A stretch of 64,000 bases of DNA, taken from assembly GCF_001425175.1 (NCBI RefSeq), contig NZ_LMDV01000015.1, positions 76,939 to 140,938 of the forward strand, written 5' to 3'. The translations under genes were made by a program, and so were the position numbers. Origin of the DNA: Nocardioides sp. Root1257. Its GTDB lineage: Bacteria > Actinomycetota > Actinomycetes > Propionibacteriales > Nocardioidaceae. A model generated the notes under the pieces. The model was not told where the DNA came from, did not search any database, and was given only the letters and a program-made list of their open reading frames with translations. How positions within the stretch are numbered: position 1 is the first letter of the stretch; every line of letters begins with the position of its first letter. Below are positions 8,044-16,526 of this stretch, one piece after another.

Positions 8044-8895
8044 GTGGACCTGAGTGCTCTGATCTTCGTCGCCGTGGCCGTGGCGTGGGCCATCTACCTG
8101 GTTCCGATGGCCCTCAAGCACCACACCGAGGTCAGCCGGAGCCGGTCGGTGGACCGCTTCTCCGACAAGCTGCGCGTGCTCGCGCGCCGCGAGCCCGTCG
8201 ACAAGAACACCGCGCGGCTGGTCACCGAGAGCAAGATCGAGAGCAAGGTCGAGATCCGGTCGGAGCTGACGGTCGAGGCCCCGGCCCCCGTCGCCGCTCC
8301 CGAGCTCACCCCCGGGCAGCTGCGAGCCCGCCGGGCCGCCGCGAAGCGTGCGACCAAGCGCCGGCGCAACGTGCTGGCCGTGCTGCTCGCCGCCACCCTC
8401 GTCGTCGGCGTCGTCGCCGCGTTCTCCGTGATCGCCTGGCCCTACGTCGCCATCCCGGTCGGTCTGCTCGTGGCCTGGCTGGTGGCCTGCCGGCTGATGG
8501 TGAAGGGGGAGCGCAAGGTTCTCGCCCCGACCACCCGGATGCCCGCCGAGAAGCCCGTCGAGGAGGAGCAGAAGGTCGAGGCCACCCTGCCCGCCACCCA
8601 GCCCGCCGCCGAGGTCGTCGACGACGTCGACCCGATGGAGGACACCTCCGCCGGCATCGCGGCGATCGTGGACCCGGCGATGTGGGACCCGGTGCCGGTC
8701 ACCCTCCCGACGTACGTCACCAAGCCGGCGGCCACCCGCCGCACCGTCCGCACCATCGACCTCGACTCGACCGGCGTGTGGACCTCGGGTCGCACCGACG
8801 CCGACGCGCAGCTGGCGCGGGAGGCCGACGAGGCGGACAAGGCGGCCCGCAAGACGCGTCGCGACGGCGACGACCAGCAGGCGGTCGGCTCCTGA
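8044..8895 (+). CDS. GlpR/SepX-like actinobacterial membrane protein
   Basis: A 283-aa protein with a GTG start. An N-terminal membrane segment (LIFVAVAVAWAIYLVPMAL, about residues 5-23) is followed by a charged cytoplasmic stretch beginning KHHTEVSRSRSVDRFSDK. Two closely spaced membrane helices lie at about 117-152, then an acidic cytoplasmic tail of about 130 residues. This layout and the position after moeA and a GNAT gene match the conserved actinobacterial protein studied as GlpR in Corynebacterium (membrane receptor of the gephyrin-like Glp) and SepX in Streptomyces (cell division). That identification rests on synteny and topology, not alignment. The stop overlaps the following SRPBCC gene. 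Confidence 0.7.
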   Translation: MDLSALIFVAVAVAWAIYLVPMALKHHTEVSRSRSVDRFSDKLRVLARREPVDKNTARLVTESKIESKVEIRSELTVEAPAPVAAPELTPGQLRARRAAAKRATKRRRNVLAVLLAATLVVGVVAAFSVIAWPYVAIPVGLLVAWLVACRLMVKGERKVLAPTTRMPAEKPVEEEQKVEATLPATQPAAEVVDDVDPMEDTSAGIAAIVDPAMWDPVPVTLPTYVTKPAATRRTVRTIDLDSTGVWTSGRTDADAQLAREADEADKAARKTRRDGDDQQAVGS

Positions 8896-9365
8896 CGGAC
8901 GCCCTGCGCCTCTCCCGGTCCCGGACCTTCCCGGTCGGGGTGGCCCGTGCGTTCGACGCGGTGCTGCCGCTCCCGCTGCCGCAGCTCTTCGACCGGCGGT
9001 ACGCCGCGCTGCCCGCGATCCGCGAGATCCGCGAGCAGGACGGCGAGTGGGGCACCGTCGGCCAGACCCGCACCATCGTGCTCGCCGATCGCAGCACCAT
9101 GCGCGAGACCCTCGTCTCCGTCGAGCGACCGGCGTCGTTCGGCTACCGGATCGACCAGGTGCACGGCCCGCTGCGCCCGCTCGCGGCGTCGATCGACGGA
9201 CTCTGGTCCTTCGAGAAGGCCGGCACCGGCGTCCGGATCACGTGGTCCTGGACGGTCCACCCGTCGTCCGCGGCGACGTCGCTGCTGATGCCCGCGCTGG
9301 GCCGGATGTGGCAGGGCTACGCCCGCCAGGCACTGGAGAAGCTCGAGCTCCTGCTGGTCTCCTGA
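8892..9365 (+). CDS. SRPBCC family protein
   Basis: A protein of about 157 aa with the START/Bet v1-like fold, which binds hydrophobic ligands. Supporting segments are RLSRSRTFPVGVARAFDAVLP at the N-terminus, GQTRTIVLAD, and the ending ITWSWTVHPSS...WQGYARQALEKLELLL, a typical polyketide-cyclase-like last helix. Protein-like sequence begins directly at a CTG overlapping the upstream stop (CTGA, 8892), so I take a coupled CTG start. The next standard start is the GTG at 8940, which would cut off the first strand. Ligand and role are unknown. Confidence 0.75.
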   Translation: MTDALRLSRSRTFPVGVARAFDAVLPLPLPQLFDRRYAALPAIREIREQDGEWGTVGQTRTIVLADRSTMRETLVSVERPASFGYRIDQVHGPLRPLAASIDGLWSFEKAGTGVRITWSWTVHPSSAATSLLMPALGRMWQGYARQALEKLELLLVS

Positions 9366-9424
9366 GGCTCCGGTGGGCCGATTCGGTGGGCCCGGATCCT
9401 GGGTGCTAACGTTTCCGTCGCACT

Positions 9425-9501
<77 letters not shown>

Positions 9502-9548
9502 ACCCGCTGGTCAGGGCCCATCCCGTCATCCCGAACAAGGAGGACGAG

Positions 9549-9974
9549 ATGGGCTCTCCGCGTTTACTCCGCACATTGACCGGTCACCGACCGTTCTCAT
9601 CGCCGCGTCTCGGACGAGGTCGATTGCCCTTGGTCGGTCTCGTGCACCTCGGGGTCATGATGAACTCGCATGCCAAGACGGCACCCGCGCAGGACCCTCC
9701 GACCGACCCAAGTGACCAGGACGACGGCGCCGGCTCTGACTCCGGCACGGCCGGCTCGGTCAACTCGGTGGTCGAGGGCGTCCTGACCCTCTCGCAGCTC
9801 TGTGCGCAGCTCGAGGTGAGCACGCAGACCATCTACGACCTGCGCTGCCAGGGCCGGGGACCGCGTGGCTTCCGGGTCGGGCGCGAGCTCAGGTTCCGAG
9901 CCAGTGAGATCGACGCCTGGCTGTCTCGCCTGGAGCGCGAGGACGAGCTCCGACATCGCACCGGGGGCCGGTGA
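9549..9974 (+). CDS. Excisionase-like helix-turn-helix protein
   Basis: A 141-aa protein with a C-terminal MerR/AlpA-type winged HTH (about residues 75-130) beginning LTLSQLCAQLEVSTQTIYDL and ending FRASEIDAWLSRLE, the arrangement found in recombination directionality factors. The start at 9549 has a strong AAGGAGG five bases upstream. A later ATG pair at 9657/9660 (MMNSHAKT) would give a protein of about 105 aa without the low-complexity lead. The stop overlaps the integrase start by four bases, a usual xis-int arrangement. It may also repress its own operon. Confidence 0.85.
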   Translation: MGSPRLLRTLTGHRPFSSPRLGRGRLPLVGLVHLGVMMNSHAKTAPAQDPPTDPSDQDDGAGSDSGTAGSVNSVVEGVLTLSQLCAQLEVSTQTIYDLRCQGRGPRGFRVGRELRFRASEIDAWLSRLEREDELRHRTGGR

Positions 9975-11230
9975 TGGGGCGACCACGGACTCCGGTCGGG
10001 GCCTACGGCGTGATCACCGTGCGTCGCCGGGGTGACCGCACCGTTGCCGAGACTCGGGTGCGTGACGCCGACGGTCGCATAAGACAGGTCCGCGTCACCG
10101 CCTCCAGCGCCTCGCGGGCACGGACCCTCCTCAAGGAACGGCTGCTGGACCGACCCACCTTCGTCGGCGGCCGGATGCTGACCCCGCAGAGCAGCTTCAC
10201 CTCGCTCGTGGAGGCCTGGCTGGTCGATCTCGAACTCCAGGAGCTCGCTCAGAACACCAAGCAGAGCTACCGCGATCAGGTGCGCCTTCACGTCCTGCCG
10301 GCGTTCGAGCACTTCACGATCACCGAGATCACCACCGGGCGCGTCGAGTGGTTCCTCAAGTCGCAGGCGAAGACTTCCGCCTCGAGAGCGCGACAGTCAC
10401 GGACCATGCTCAACCTGCTGTTCGGTTTCGCTGCCCGGCACGACGCGATCGCACAGAACCCGGTCACCGGAACCTCGCCCTTGCGGCGGACCAAATCGCA
10501 GCCAACCGCTCTCACGCTCGAGCAGATCGCAGCGATCCGCGCGGCTGCGGCGGCTTGGCGGACTGAACCTGGTCTCGCTGGCCCGAGGCCCGACGGACAG
10601 GTCCGCGACATCATCGAGGTGCTGCTCGGGACCGCGATGCGGCCCGGCGAAGTGCTCGCTCTCCGCCCCTGCGACGTCGAGGACCACTCGGCCGGGATGG
10701 TCGTCACCGTTACCGGAACCATTGTGCAGCGCAACGGGCGTGGAGCAGTCCGGCAGGACCGGCCCAAGTCCGAGTCATCGATCCGTTGGATCCCCGTTCC
10801 ACACTTCGCAGCCGACGTCCTGCGGCGCCGACTCCCGGGGGTGGCGCGGGAGCGGACCATCTTCGCGAACCGCACTGGTGGTCCACTCAGCCCCTACAAC
10901 GTACGGCGCACCTTCCGTGAGTTCCTCGCTGACGCCGGTCTCGCCGACTCAGGGATCAGCCTGCGCTGGTACCGACGCACGGGGGCGACGATCATTGCCC
11001 GTGGCATCGGAAGCGACGCCGCAGCGGCCTTCCTCGGCCACTCCTCGGCGGCAATCACCGAGGGTCACTACATCGAACGCGACCGAACAGTCGACCACGC
11101 GCCCGCGCTGCACCTGGAGCGCACCCTCCGCCCGCTCGAGCCCGACGGGTCGCTCCTAGCCCAGCCCTCCGCGGCCGGTGAGGCTGAGCTCTTGAGGTCC
11201 GTCGACCGGGAGAGCGACGAGGTTGCATAG
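9971..11230 (+). CDS. int: Tyrosine recombinase / site-specific integrase
   Basis: A 419-aa integrase that should recombine the element with the tRNA-Ala 3' end. The N-terminal region (about residues 1-65) is an AP2-like or arm-binding part. The SAM-like core-binding domain spans about 72-165, from FTSLVEAWLVDLELQELAQN. Catalytic residues seen are R224 (TAMRPGE), R335 (RWYRRTGAT), H357 (GHSS) and Y367 (GHYIERD). In the usual HxxR box the histidine is replaced by Arg (R332). The C-terminus after 380 is not conserved-looking. It is translated directly after the HTH gene and lies 470 bases from the tRNA. Confidence 0.95.
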   Translation: MMGRPRTPVGAYGVITVRRRGDRTVAETRVRDADGRIRQVRVTASSASRARTLLKERLLDRPTFVGGRMLTPQSSFTSLVEAWLVDLELQELAQNTKQSYRDQVRLHVLPAFEHFTITEITTGRVEWFLKSQAKTSASRARQSRTMLNLLFGFAARHDAIAQNPVTGTSPLRRTKSQPTALTLEQIAAIRAAAAAWRTEPGLAGPRPDGQVRDIIEVLLGTAMRPGEVLALRPCDVEDHSAGMVVTVTGTIVQRNGRGAVRQDRPKSESSIRWIPVPHFAADVLRRRLPGVARERTIFANRTGGPLSPYNVRRTFREFLADAGLADSGISLRWYRRTGATIIARGIGSDAAAAFLGHSSAAITEGHYIERDRTVDHAPALHLERTLRPLEPDGSLLAQPSAAGEAELLRSVDRESDEVA

Positions 11231-11335
11231 CGTCGAGCCGAAACTGCGCTTCTATCAACACACGTACCAACTGACGCGCGTTGACTGCGCGTGCCCAAGG
11301 CATTCCATCCTGACCAACGCGGAGCTGCGCCACCG

Positions 11336-11653
11336 TCATGGTGTCGCGGATGTGCGCCGGGTTCGCTTGGACTGCGGCAGGAGATCCCTCAGGTGTTCAG
11401 GATGGTGCTCGCCAGGTATTCGTGCGGCCGTGATGTGGCGGTCCTCCCAGGACATCAATTGATCAAGCCGCCAACGATCCGGATGACTCACTGTCGGTGG
11501 CGGCACGAGGCTTCGATCCTTGAGGTTCTGGTATCCCCTCGTCTTGCCCCAGCCGTAGCGTCGCATCACGGCACGCGCGTCGAGGAACACGTGCTTCGGA
11601 TCCAACTCCGCCAGCGTGTCGATAGCCGGCGGGTCGGCATCGGTCCGCCGCAT
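11336..11653 (-). CDS. AlpA-like helix-turn-helix DNA-binding protein
   Basis: A 105-aa protein with a central HTH segment, VFLDARAVMRRYGWGKTRGY followed by QNLKDRSLVPPPTV and a WRLDQLMSWED end, as in AlpA or excisionase-type prophage regulators. The start at MRRTDADPP has GAGGAGGT eight bases upstream on the minus strand, which decides it over the upstream ATG (MYRGG). It lies convergent to the integrase. A role as regulator or second directionality factor of the element is inferred from the fold and position. Confidence 0.72.
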   Translation of the reverse strand: MRRTDADPPAIDTLAELDPKHVFLDARAVMRRYGWGKTRGYQNLKDRSLVPPPTVSHPDRWRLDQLMSWEDRHITAARIPGEHHPEHLRDLLPQSKRTRRTSATP

Positions 11654-11739
11654 TGCGATACCTCCTCGATACATCGGTCGCTAGATCACAGGCTTTGACG
11701 AATCTGCTGTTGCTGCCATGAGCTCACCTGATCGACACA

Positions 11740-13056
11740 TCACAGTCGCGGGGCGGTCCCGCGGTCGCGGGTCGCCGCCCGATGAATGAGTGCCGCGTGG
11801 AGGTCAGCGCGCGTCGTTCCCGGCGCAGCCGGGGGTCGGTTGCGACCCGTCCACGGACGGAGGCTGCGGACTGTGTCGACGAGATCGCGATTCTGCGTGG
11901 GGTCAACCGGGGTCATCTGGTCCCGTGAGAGGGGAACGAGGTCGTCGGTCTCCGCAGGGCGGGGGAGTCGAGCTCGTTGTGCGAATGCAAGCTGTGTGAT
12001 GCCGTCCTCGATGACGTCGCTCATGTGCCGATCGAGGCGGTCGAAGAGCAGCTGGAAGCCACCCAGGACCCGCGGCTCCACAACGGTGTCCGCCGGCAGG
12101 CTTCGAAGACGGGCGACGGCGTTGCCGCCTTCGGCGGCCGCAGCCGCGCCGCCGGTGCCGAGGAGGCCGCTGATGCTACGGAACTGCCGTTGGAGCGTGG
12201 CATAGGTGTCGGCGCGGGTGTCCCAGTGGTCTGCGAGCCGGCCGTCGATCCGGCCGGCGAACGGCGCGAGGTGGTGCGACAGGAGGCGCTGGGAGTCGAT
12301 CACGTAGCGCAGGTTGATCGTGCTCGGGAGCGAGCGCCCCAGTTTTGCGACCAGGTTGTGCTCCGCCTGGAGCACGCCGAGGATCCCGGGTCTCGGTGGT
12401 CCCGGTATCGGCTTGACCGGCGGATGCCAGCCGAGCCGGTCCACGGTGTAGTCCGGCTGACCGAGGCTGACGTCGAGTGCTGCGGCGAGGGCGGCCCACC
12501 CCAGGTGGCCACTCTGCTTGAGAAACTGCCATTCGGGGGTGTCGCTGTGGCGCTGGTCGAGCACGACTAACGCCTGGACGATCGCGGCGACGTCGGCCAC
12601 GACAGCTTGGGCCTGCGGTGCGGTCATGGTCGCCGCGATCGCGGGTGCTGTGTCGTGCTCAGCCAGCACTGCGGCCTTGGCGACATCGCGCCAGAGCTCC
12701 ACATGTGGGTGCCCGGTCGGTACGGTGAGCTGCTCGACGGATGCGCACCGTGACGTATCGCCGGCGAGGGCCACGTCGATGGAGCGAGCGAGCTCTCCGG
12801 CCGGCGAGGCGCCGGCGCCTGCCACAGCGGCGCGGAACGGATTGGACCGCCTGGGTGGTTGATTGACGAACGTCATCGGGCTGACCGACTCGAGCGCTTG
12901 CCCGCACCATGTCAGGACGCTGTGACGGTACCGGCGGACTTGGTGCCCGGCCGCCGCCCGCTCCGCGATCGAGTCGCCGAGCCGGTGCTGTACCCGGTGC
13001 TGACGCAGCAACTCGGCGAGCGCGGTACGCATCGCGGCGCCGGTCTCGGCGTACAT
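11740..13056 (-). CDS. Hypothetical ICE protein, 438 aa
   Basis: I do not recognise the family. The protein is Ala/Arg-rich, mostly helical in character and soluble, with no signal or membrane segment; its C-terminal 60 residues look disordered. The start at MYAETGAAMRTALAELL overlaps the stop of the upstream gene (TGATG), which fixes it over the longer frame. Landmarks include RHSVLTWCGQALESV near residue 42 and a Pro-rich HPPVKPIPGPPRPG near 235. Its place in the leftward maintenance block suggests a housekeeping role for the element. Confidence 0.7.
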   Translation of the reverse strand: MYAETGAAMRTALAELLRQHRVQHRLGDSIAERAAAGHQVRRYRHSVLTWCGQALESVSPMTFVNQPPRRSNPFRAAVAGAGASPAGELARSIDVALAGDTSRCASVEQLTVPTGHPHVELWRDVAKAAVLAEHDTAPAIAATMTAPQAQAVVADVAAIVQALVVLDQRHSDTPEWQFLKQSGHLGWAALAAALDVSLGQPDYTVDRLGWHPPVKPIPGPPRPGILGVLQAEHNLVAKLGRSLPSTINLRYVIDSQRLLSHHLAPFAGRIDGRLADHWDTRADTYATLQRQFRSISGLLGTGGAAAAAEGGNAVARLRSLPADTVVEPRVLGGFQLLFDRLDRHMSDVIEDGITQLAFAQRARLPRPAETDDLVPLSRDQMTPVDPTQNRDLVDTVRSLRPWTGRNRPPAAPGTTRADLHAALIHRAATRDRGTAPRL

Positions 13057-13418
13057 CAGCCGGCACCCTGACCGACGTCTGCGGTGTGGGCGTCGAGAAG
13101 CATCCAGCAGATGAGCTCGACGCTCAGCGGGTCGACCCCGTGACGGGTCAGATTCGCGATGGCGACGATGGCGAGCTCGAACCACAGATCGCGATCCACA
13201 GCCGCGGCGTCGGCGTAGTTGTCGGGGCTCTGGTCGTCGTGGAGACGGTCGAGCTCGATGAGTACGTGCTCGTAGGCCGAGGCGGCGTTCTCGTCGGCTG
13301 CGTGGTCGGCGAGCGCGGCCACGTAGGTGCGAGCTAGCGCCACGGAGCGTGCGTGTCCCAGTTGGATGGTGACCTCCCCAGATGGTTTGTCTGCATGGTC
13401 GGGCGGATCAGTAGACAA
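13056..13418 (-). CDS. Hypothetical protein, 120 aa
   Basis: A small acidic helical protein (ARTYVAALADHAADENAASA, then HVLIELDRLHDD) with Trp and Cys near the C-terminus (ELICWMLLDAHTAD). The coupled TGATG junction with the downstream 438-aa gene indicates one operon and probably linked function. No recognised domain. Confidence 0.7.
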   Translation of the reverse strand: MSTDPPDHADKPSGEVTIQLGHARSVALARTYVAALADHAADENAASAYEHVLIELDRLHDDQSPDNYADAAAVDRDLWFELAIVAIANLTRHGVDPLSVELICWMLLDAHTADVGQGAG

Positions 13419-13484
13419 CGGGTGCGTCGTCGAGGCTTGTTGTGGACAGACCGCGCGCGGGCGTGCCGGGAGCGGCGGAAGGGG

Positions 13485-13988
13485 TCAGCCGAGTAGCTGC
13501 TGGTCGACGCTCTCCTGAGCGCGTCGGCGGCTGAGCAAGTCGGCGCGGACGAACTCTTCGAAGTCGGCCGTCCGATCCTCGATCATGACCTCTACTCCCG
13601 GTGCCTCCAGCGTCTCTCCGGGCCACCCGGTCTGGCGGGTGGGGCGGTCCCGGTCCAGCCGGGTTCCGCAGACGGAGACCCACTCCCGCAGCCGGTGCCG
13701 CGCTTCGGCGAAGTCCCGCATCCACACGATCGGTGCCGACGGCGACGCCACTTCGTCGTAGCAGGCCAGGAAGTGCAGATGTAGAGCGGACAGCTCCCAG
13801 ATCAGCTCGTCGTGGCGGTGCCAGTGCGGCGGCACGATTGACGGCGAGAGCCCGAAGGACGTCTTGAGCCACAGCACGAACCGATCGAGATCGCGCCATT
13901 CGACCTCGGCCTGGTCTGCGTCGAGGACATTCCAGTTGATCGGCCCAGGTGGCTCGTCGCGACTGATCGTGATCGACATCGCCGACAC
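13485..13988 (-). CDS. Hypothetical protein, possibly DUF4913-like
   Basis: A 167-aa soluble protein. The central part, DRFVLWLKTSFGLSPS followed by PPHWHRHDELIWELSALHLHF and then RDFAEARHRLREWV, has the W..H.E...L..L pattern that I associate with the DUF4913 family of actinobacterial mobile elements; this is tentative. It lies seven bases downstream of ssb and is probably co-transcribed with it. Confidence 0.65.
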   Translation of the reverse strand: MSAMSITISRDEPPGPINWNVLDADQAEVEWRDLDRFVLWLKTSFGLSPSIVPPHWHRHDELIWELSALHLHFLACYDEVASPSAPIVWMRDFAEARHRLREWVSVCGTRLDRDRPTRQTGWPGETLEAPGVEVMIEDRTADFEEFVRADLLSRRRAQESVDQQLLG

Positions 13989-13994
13989 CGGGTC

Positions 13995-14411
13995 TCAGAA
14001 GCCGATGGCCGGGTCGGAAGGCTCGGCGGCCGGCTGCGGGGCAGTGGGGGCCAGCCGGCGGCGATGGACCTCGTAGGCGGTCTTGTTGACGTTGTGGCCG
14101 ATCTTGCGGGCCACGAATTCCTCCTTGATCACACTCCCGCCCTCGCGCTCGACCTCGTACTCGTGGACGTAGCCGCTGGCCACGAACGAGTCGCCTCTTT
14201 TGAACCGCGCGTAGAGCTCCCGGGCCGTGCTCTCGAAGGCGACCATGTCGTGGTAGGACGGGTCGAGCTTGGTGAAGCTGCCGTCGACCTCCTTGTGCCA
14301 GTTCTCGACGCCGACACGGAGTCGGACGTACTCTGCGCCGGCGGTAGTGAAGTGCAGATCTGGGTCGGTTGCGATGAAGCCTGCCAAGCTCATCTGGGTG
14401 GGAATGCTCAT
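13995..14411 (-). CDS. ssb: Single-stranded DNA-binding protein
   Basis: A 138-aa element-encoded SSB that would protect transferred single strands. The OB fold is visible from MSLAGFIATDPDLHFTTAG through VRLRVGVENW and YHDMVAFESTARELYARF to GDSFVASGYVHEYEVE. The tail is short (AEPSDPAIGF) with a degenerate version of the acidic SSB tip. The start MSIPTQ is chosen over an upstream in-frame ATG whose lead (RAAPIRGRVRHG) is unlike SSB. It heads the leftward unit with the next gene. Confidence 0.88.
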   Translation of the reverse strand: MSIPTQMSLAGFIATDPDLHFTTAGAEYVRLRVGVENWHKEVDGSFTKLDPSYHDMVAFESTARELYARFKRGDSFVASGYVHEYEVEREGGSVIKEEFVARKIGHNVNKTAYEVHRRRLAPTAPQPAAEPSDPAIGF

Positions 14412-14540
14412 GAGAACCCCGTGTCTTACGCGACCCCTGATTGGCGCCGCTCTCAACCGATAGGTGCGGCGTCTTTGACAGCGGTCGGAAGAGATGCGCA
14501 GAGCTCGTGGTGCGGTTCCCGACTGGTTGAGCGTCGGACG

Positions 14541-14837
14541 TTAACCGCGCTTCATGTACTTGCGCAGGCGCCTCGCGGTGTCCTCGGCTGAAGTCTGCAG
14601 GGTGTCCTTGTCGGCGCCGGCGTTGCCGAGCAGGGCCGCCACTTGTTGGTCTTCCGGGTTGAACAGGGGGAGCGTCTCCCATCGGCCGAGCGCGCGGCCG
14701 GCAGCTATGCCCAGTGCGATCGGGTCCGAGCTGACGAGCAGCAATTGTGCTGTTGCCTCCTCGGCAGGCGTGTTGTCTGCGACCAACTGGCGAGCTGCAC
14801 GTTCGAGCTTCGCAACCGTCCGATCACGGCGGGTCAC
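14541..14837 (-). CDS. Hypothetical protein, 98 aa
   Basis: A small, largely helical, basic-ended protein with a GTG start (TRRDRTVAKLERAARQLVAD) and a lysine-rich end (RRLRKYMKRG). The middle segment DPIALGIAAGRALGRWE looks conserved. It sits upstream of ssb in the same orientation with a 130-base gap. No family recognised. Confidence 0.62.
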   Translation of the reverse strand: MTRRDRTVAKLERAARQLVADNTPAEEATAQLLLVSSDPIALGIAAGRALGRWETLPLFNPEDQQVAALLGNAGADKDTLQTSAEDTARRLRKYMKRG

Positions 14838-14933
14838 AGTGTGCGCTCATTGGCGCCCAGCGCGGGTTGCCGACCGGCGGAATCGCCGAACCAACTCGCA
14901 TGATCCGGGTGGACGTCGGAAGCCATCGTGGCC

Positions 14934-15119
14934 TCAGACCTCGACCACGTTCGCGGTGATCGATGCGACCCGCAGGCGCTCGATGTCTTGGACCGCCGCC
15001 GCGCGTGTGAGGTAGCCGTCGTTCTGCGCGAGGACCTCGCCGTCCCAGTTGCGCAGCACCCACCGATGACCCGCGCCGCTTCGGGAGACCTCGAAGACGG
15101 CGACGACGCCCGACATCAT
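14934..15119 (-). CDS. DUF1508 (YegP-like) domain protein
   Basis: A 61-aa protein: after MMSG it reads VVAVFEVSRSGAGHRWVLRN, WDGEVLAQNDGYLTRAAAVQ and DIERLRV. This is the YegP/DUF1508 pattern (FEV...WRW.L...NGE.IA...GY.....A...I). Its ATGATG start overlaps the stop of the upstream small gene, supporting translation. Function of the family is poorly known. Confidence 0.75.
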   Translation of the reverse strand: MMSGVVAVFEVSRSGAGHRWVLRNWDGEVLAQNDGYLTRAAAVQDIERLRVASITANVVEV

Positions 15120-15334
15120 TCGGTGCCGTCCTTCGCGCAACACCGTCGCGCGCCAGGGAGGTGCTCGGGGAGATCGGCCATCACCGAGAGCGCGGGCCGG
15201 TCCGGGTCGATCCAGACCTTGGCGGCGCCAAGGTTGATCAGCGCGACTTCGACCGCCGACAACACCCCGTCCAGGACTCCGACCTGGAGCCCGGGCGGCA
15301 GTGTCAACACGTGAACGGTCCGCAACTCTCCCAC
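15116..15334 (-). CDS. Hypothetical protein, 72 aa
   Basis: A small protein (ELRTVHVLTLPPGLQVGVLD, then VEVALINLGAAKVWIDPDRP) coupled by a TGATG junction to the DUF1508 gene. The pattern of short strands and one helix is protein-like, but no family is recognised. It is the first gene of the leftward unit after the hairpin-rich region. Confidence 0.6.
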   Translation of the reverse strand: MGELRTVHVLTLPPGLQVGVLDGVLSAVEVALINLGAAKVWIDPDRPALSVMADLPEHLPGARRCCAKDGTE

Positions 15335-15444
15335 TCTCGAAGTTCTTCAGGTGCTTCGACCGACTCGACCGGTGACCCCCCGTGCGAGTAGTTCGCAGTC
15401 ACGGCCGAGCATCGGTCGCCGGCCGGTGGTCCGATCCGGCGGCC

Positions 15445-15493
15445 TGTCGACGGCCTCTCCGGGTCTCGGGACCGGCCGACGAGGCCGTCGACA
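15445..15493. repeat. Inverted repeat, 13-bp arms
   Basis: TGTCGACGGCCTC (15445-15457) is exactly complementary to GAGGCCGTCGACA (15481-15493), with a 23-nt spacer rich in CCGG/CGGG motifs that can pair further. It lies about 110 bases upstream of the leftward hypothetical gene, so it may be an operator or leader hairpin. Confidence 0.7.
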
Positions 15494-16160
15494 TTGAGAC
15501 GGAGGCTAGGGCCGTTGACTCGGCGGTCGGCTGGTGACCGGCCGGTAAGAGACCCACCTCATAGGGGCAGGGGGTGTCCGGTAGAACAAGTTCGTGCGGT
15601 GGACCAGCCTGCTGGTCGGAGATGGTCCTTCGAAGTGCGACGCGAGCACTCCAAAGGTCCGGCGAAGAGGCAGCTTCGCAGCGAGGGATGAGACCTGGGC
15701 TGGCTCAACGGTGCAGAGCGTCGTGGACGATTCTCGGGTCTCCAGCGGGGTCGAGCGGACGGTAGCGACGGAGGAGGACGACGTCGCTGGAACCTGTTCC
15801 TGGCCCAGACATCCGCTGTGGGTTGAGTCACCTACCCATCGGTTACCGCGCCGAGTCTGGCTACCGTCAGGGACGTCGGCCGGCAGCGTTCGGGAATGCT
15901 CCCTCCCAGGATCCCGCGCGCTCTTCCGCGGTCGACGATGCCCACGCTGGAACCGGAAAATTTCCCACATCACCGGCCCAGCGAAGGCGGTGGTGGCCTC
16001 GCGTCGGCCCGGCAGGACGACGCGAGGTCACCGCGTTTGTTCTCGAGACCTGACTGGCCGATCGGCTCAGGGTGCAGCGCGGCATCCGCGTGCTGCTTCC
16101 TTGTGCGGCCTGACTCGGGCGTGTTCCGGTCGTCCCTTGGGTCGAATCGCTCTGCGTGCT

Positions 16161-16205
16161 GGCTTGTGCCCCGTCCACCTCCCCCGAGTGGACAGGGCAC
16201 AAGCC
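16161..16205. repeat. Long hairpin, 18-bp stem
   Basis: Arms at 16161-16178 (GGCTTGTGCCCCGTCCAC) and 16188-16205 (GTGGACAGGGCACAAGCC) pair over 18 bases with one G-T type mismatch around a 9-nt loop. There is no T-tract. Only 11 bases separate it from the next hairpin. Confidence 0.75.
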
Positions 16206-16216
16206 GGTGAGAAGGT

Positions 16217-16261
16217 GGCGACGACCCCGACCTGACAACAAGGTCCTACGGGGTCGTCGCC
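16217..16261. repeat. Hairpin, 13-bp perfect arms
   Basis: GGCGACGACCCCG (16217-16229) pairs perfectly with CGGGGTCGTCGCC (16249-16261); the 19-nt spacer can extend the stem through ACCT/AGGT. Together with the preceding hairpin it makes a tandem structure of about 100 bases, compatible with a non-coding RNA, terminator pair or protein-binding site. Confidence 0.75.
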
Positions 16262-16490
16262 GGACTGCACTCGCACCGAACCTCAGGGATTTGGTTCGAG
16301 CCTGCGCAGCCCGCCGACGCCGGCCCCTTTTCCGCGCGGGGGCACGGCCCCCCGGCTACCGGCGTTGGCAGCACTCGACGTTAGGGGTCTGACAAGACCA
16401 ACCCGCGAGTAGGTGGTGTACGCCACACGCGAGGTCTGGGCCAGGAACCTGTTCCAGTGACGCCAAGCTCCGCGGGCACTAACTTCTCCC

Positions 16491-16526
16491 TGACCCCGCC
16501 GGTGACCCGAGACGCCGGCGGGGTCA
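16491..16526 (+). promoter_or_regulatory. Leader hairpin before small Cys-rich ORF
   Basis: TGACCCCGCCGG (16491-16502) pairs perfectly with CCGGCGGGGTCA (16515-16526) around a 12-nt loop. The stem ends 18 bases before the GTG of the small ORF at 16545 and just before its GGGAGAG ribosome-binding sequence. It is therefore placed as an attenuator or a terminator of upstream transcription. Confidence 0.5.

Noticed and set aside
15506..15973. 155-aa minus-strand frame in the same region
   Set aside because: No recognisable domain or ribosome-binding site and atypical composition.
15594..16235. 213-aa plus-strand frame in the hairpin-rich region
   Set aside because: Arg/Ser/Pro-rich with no ordered segments and it runs through two long hairpins.
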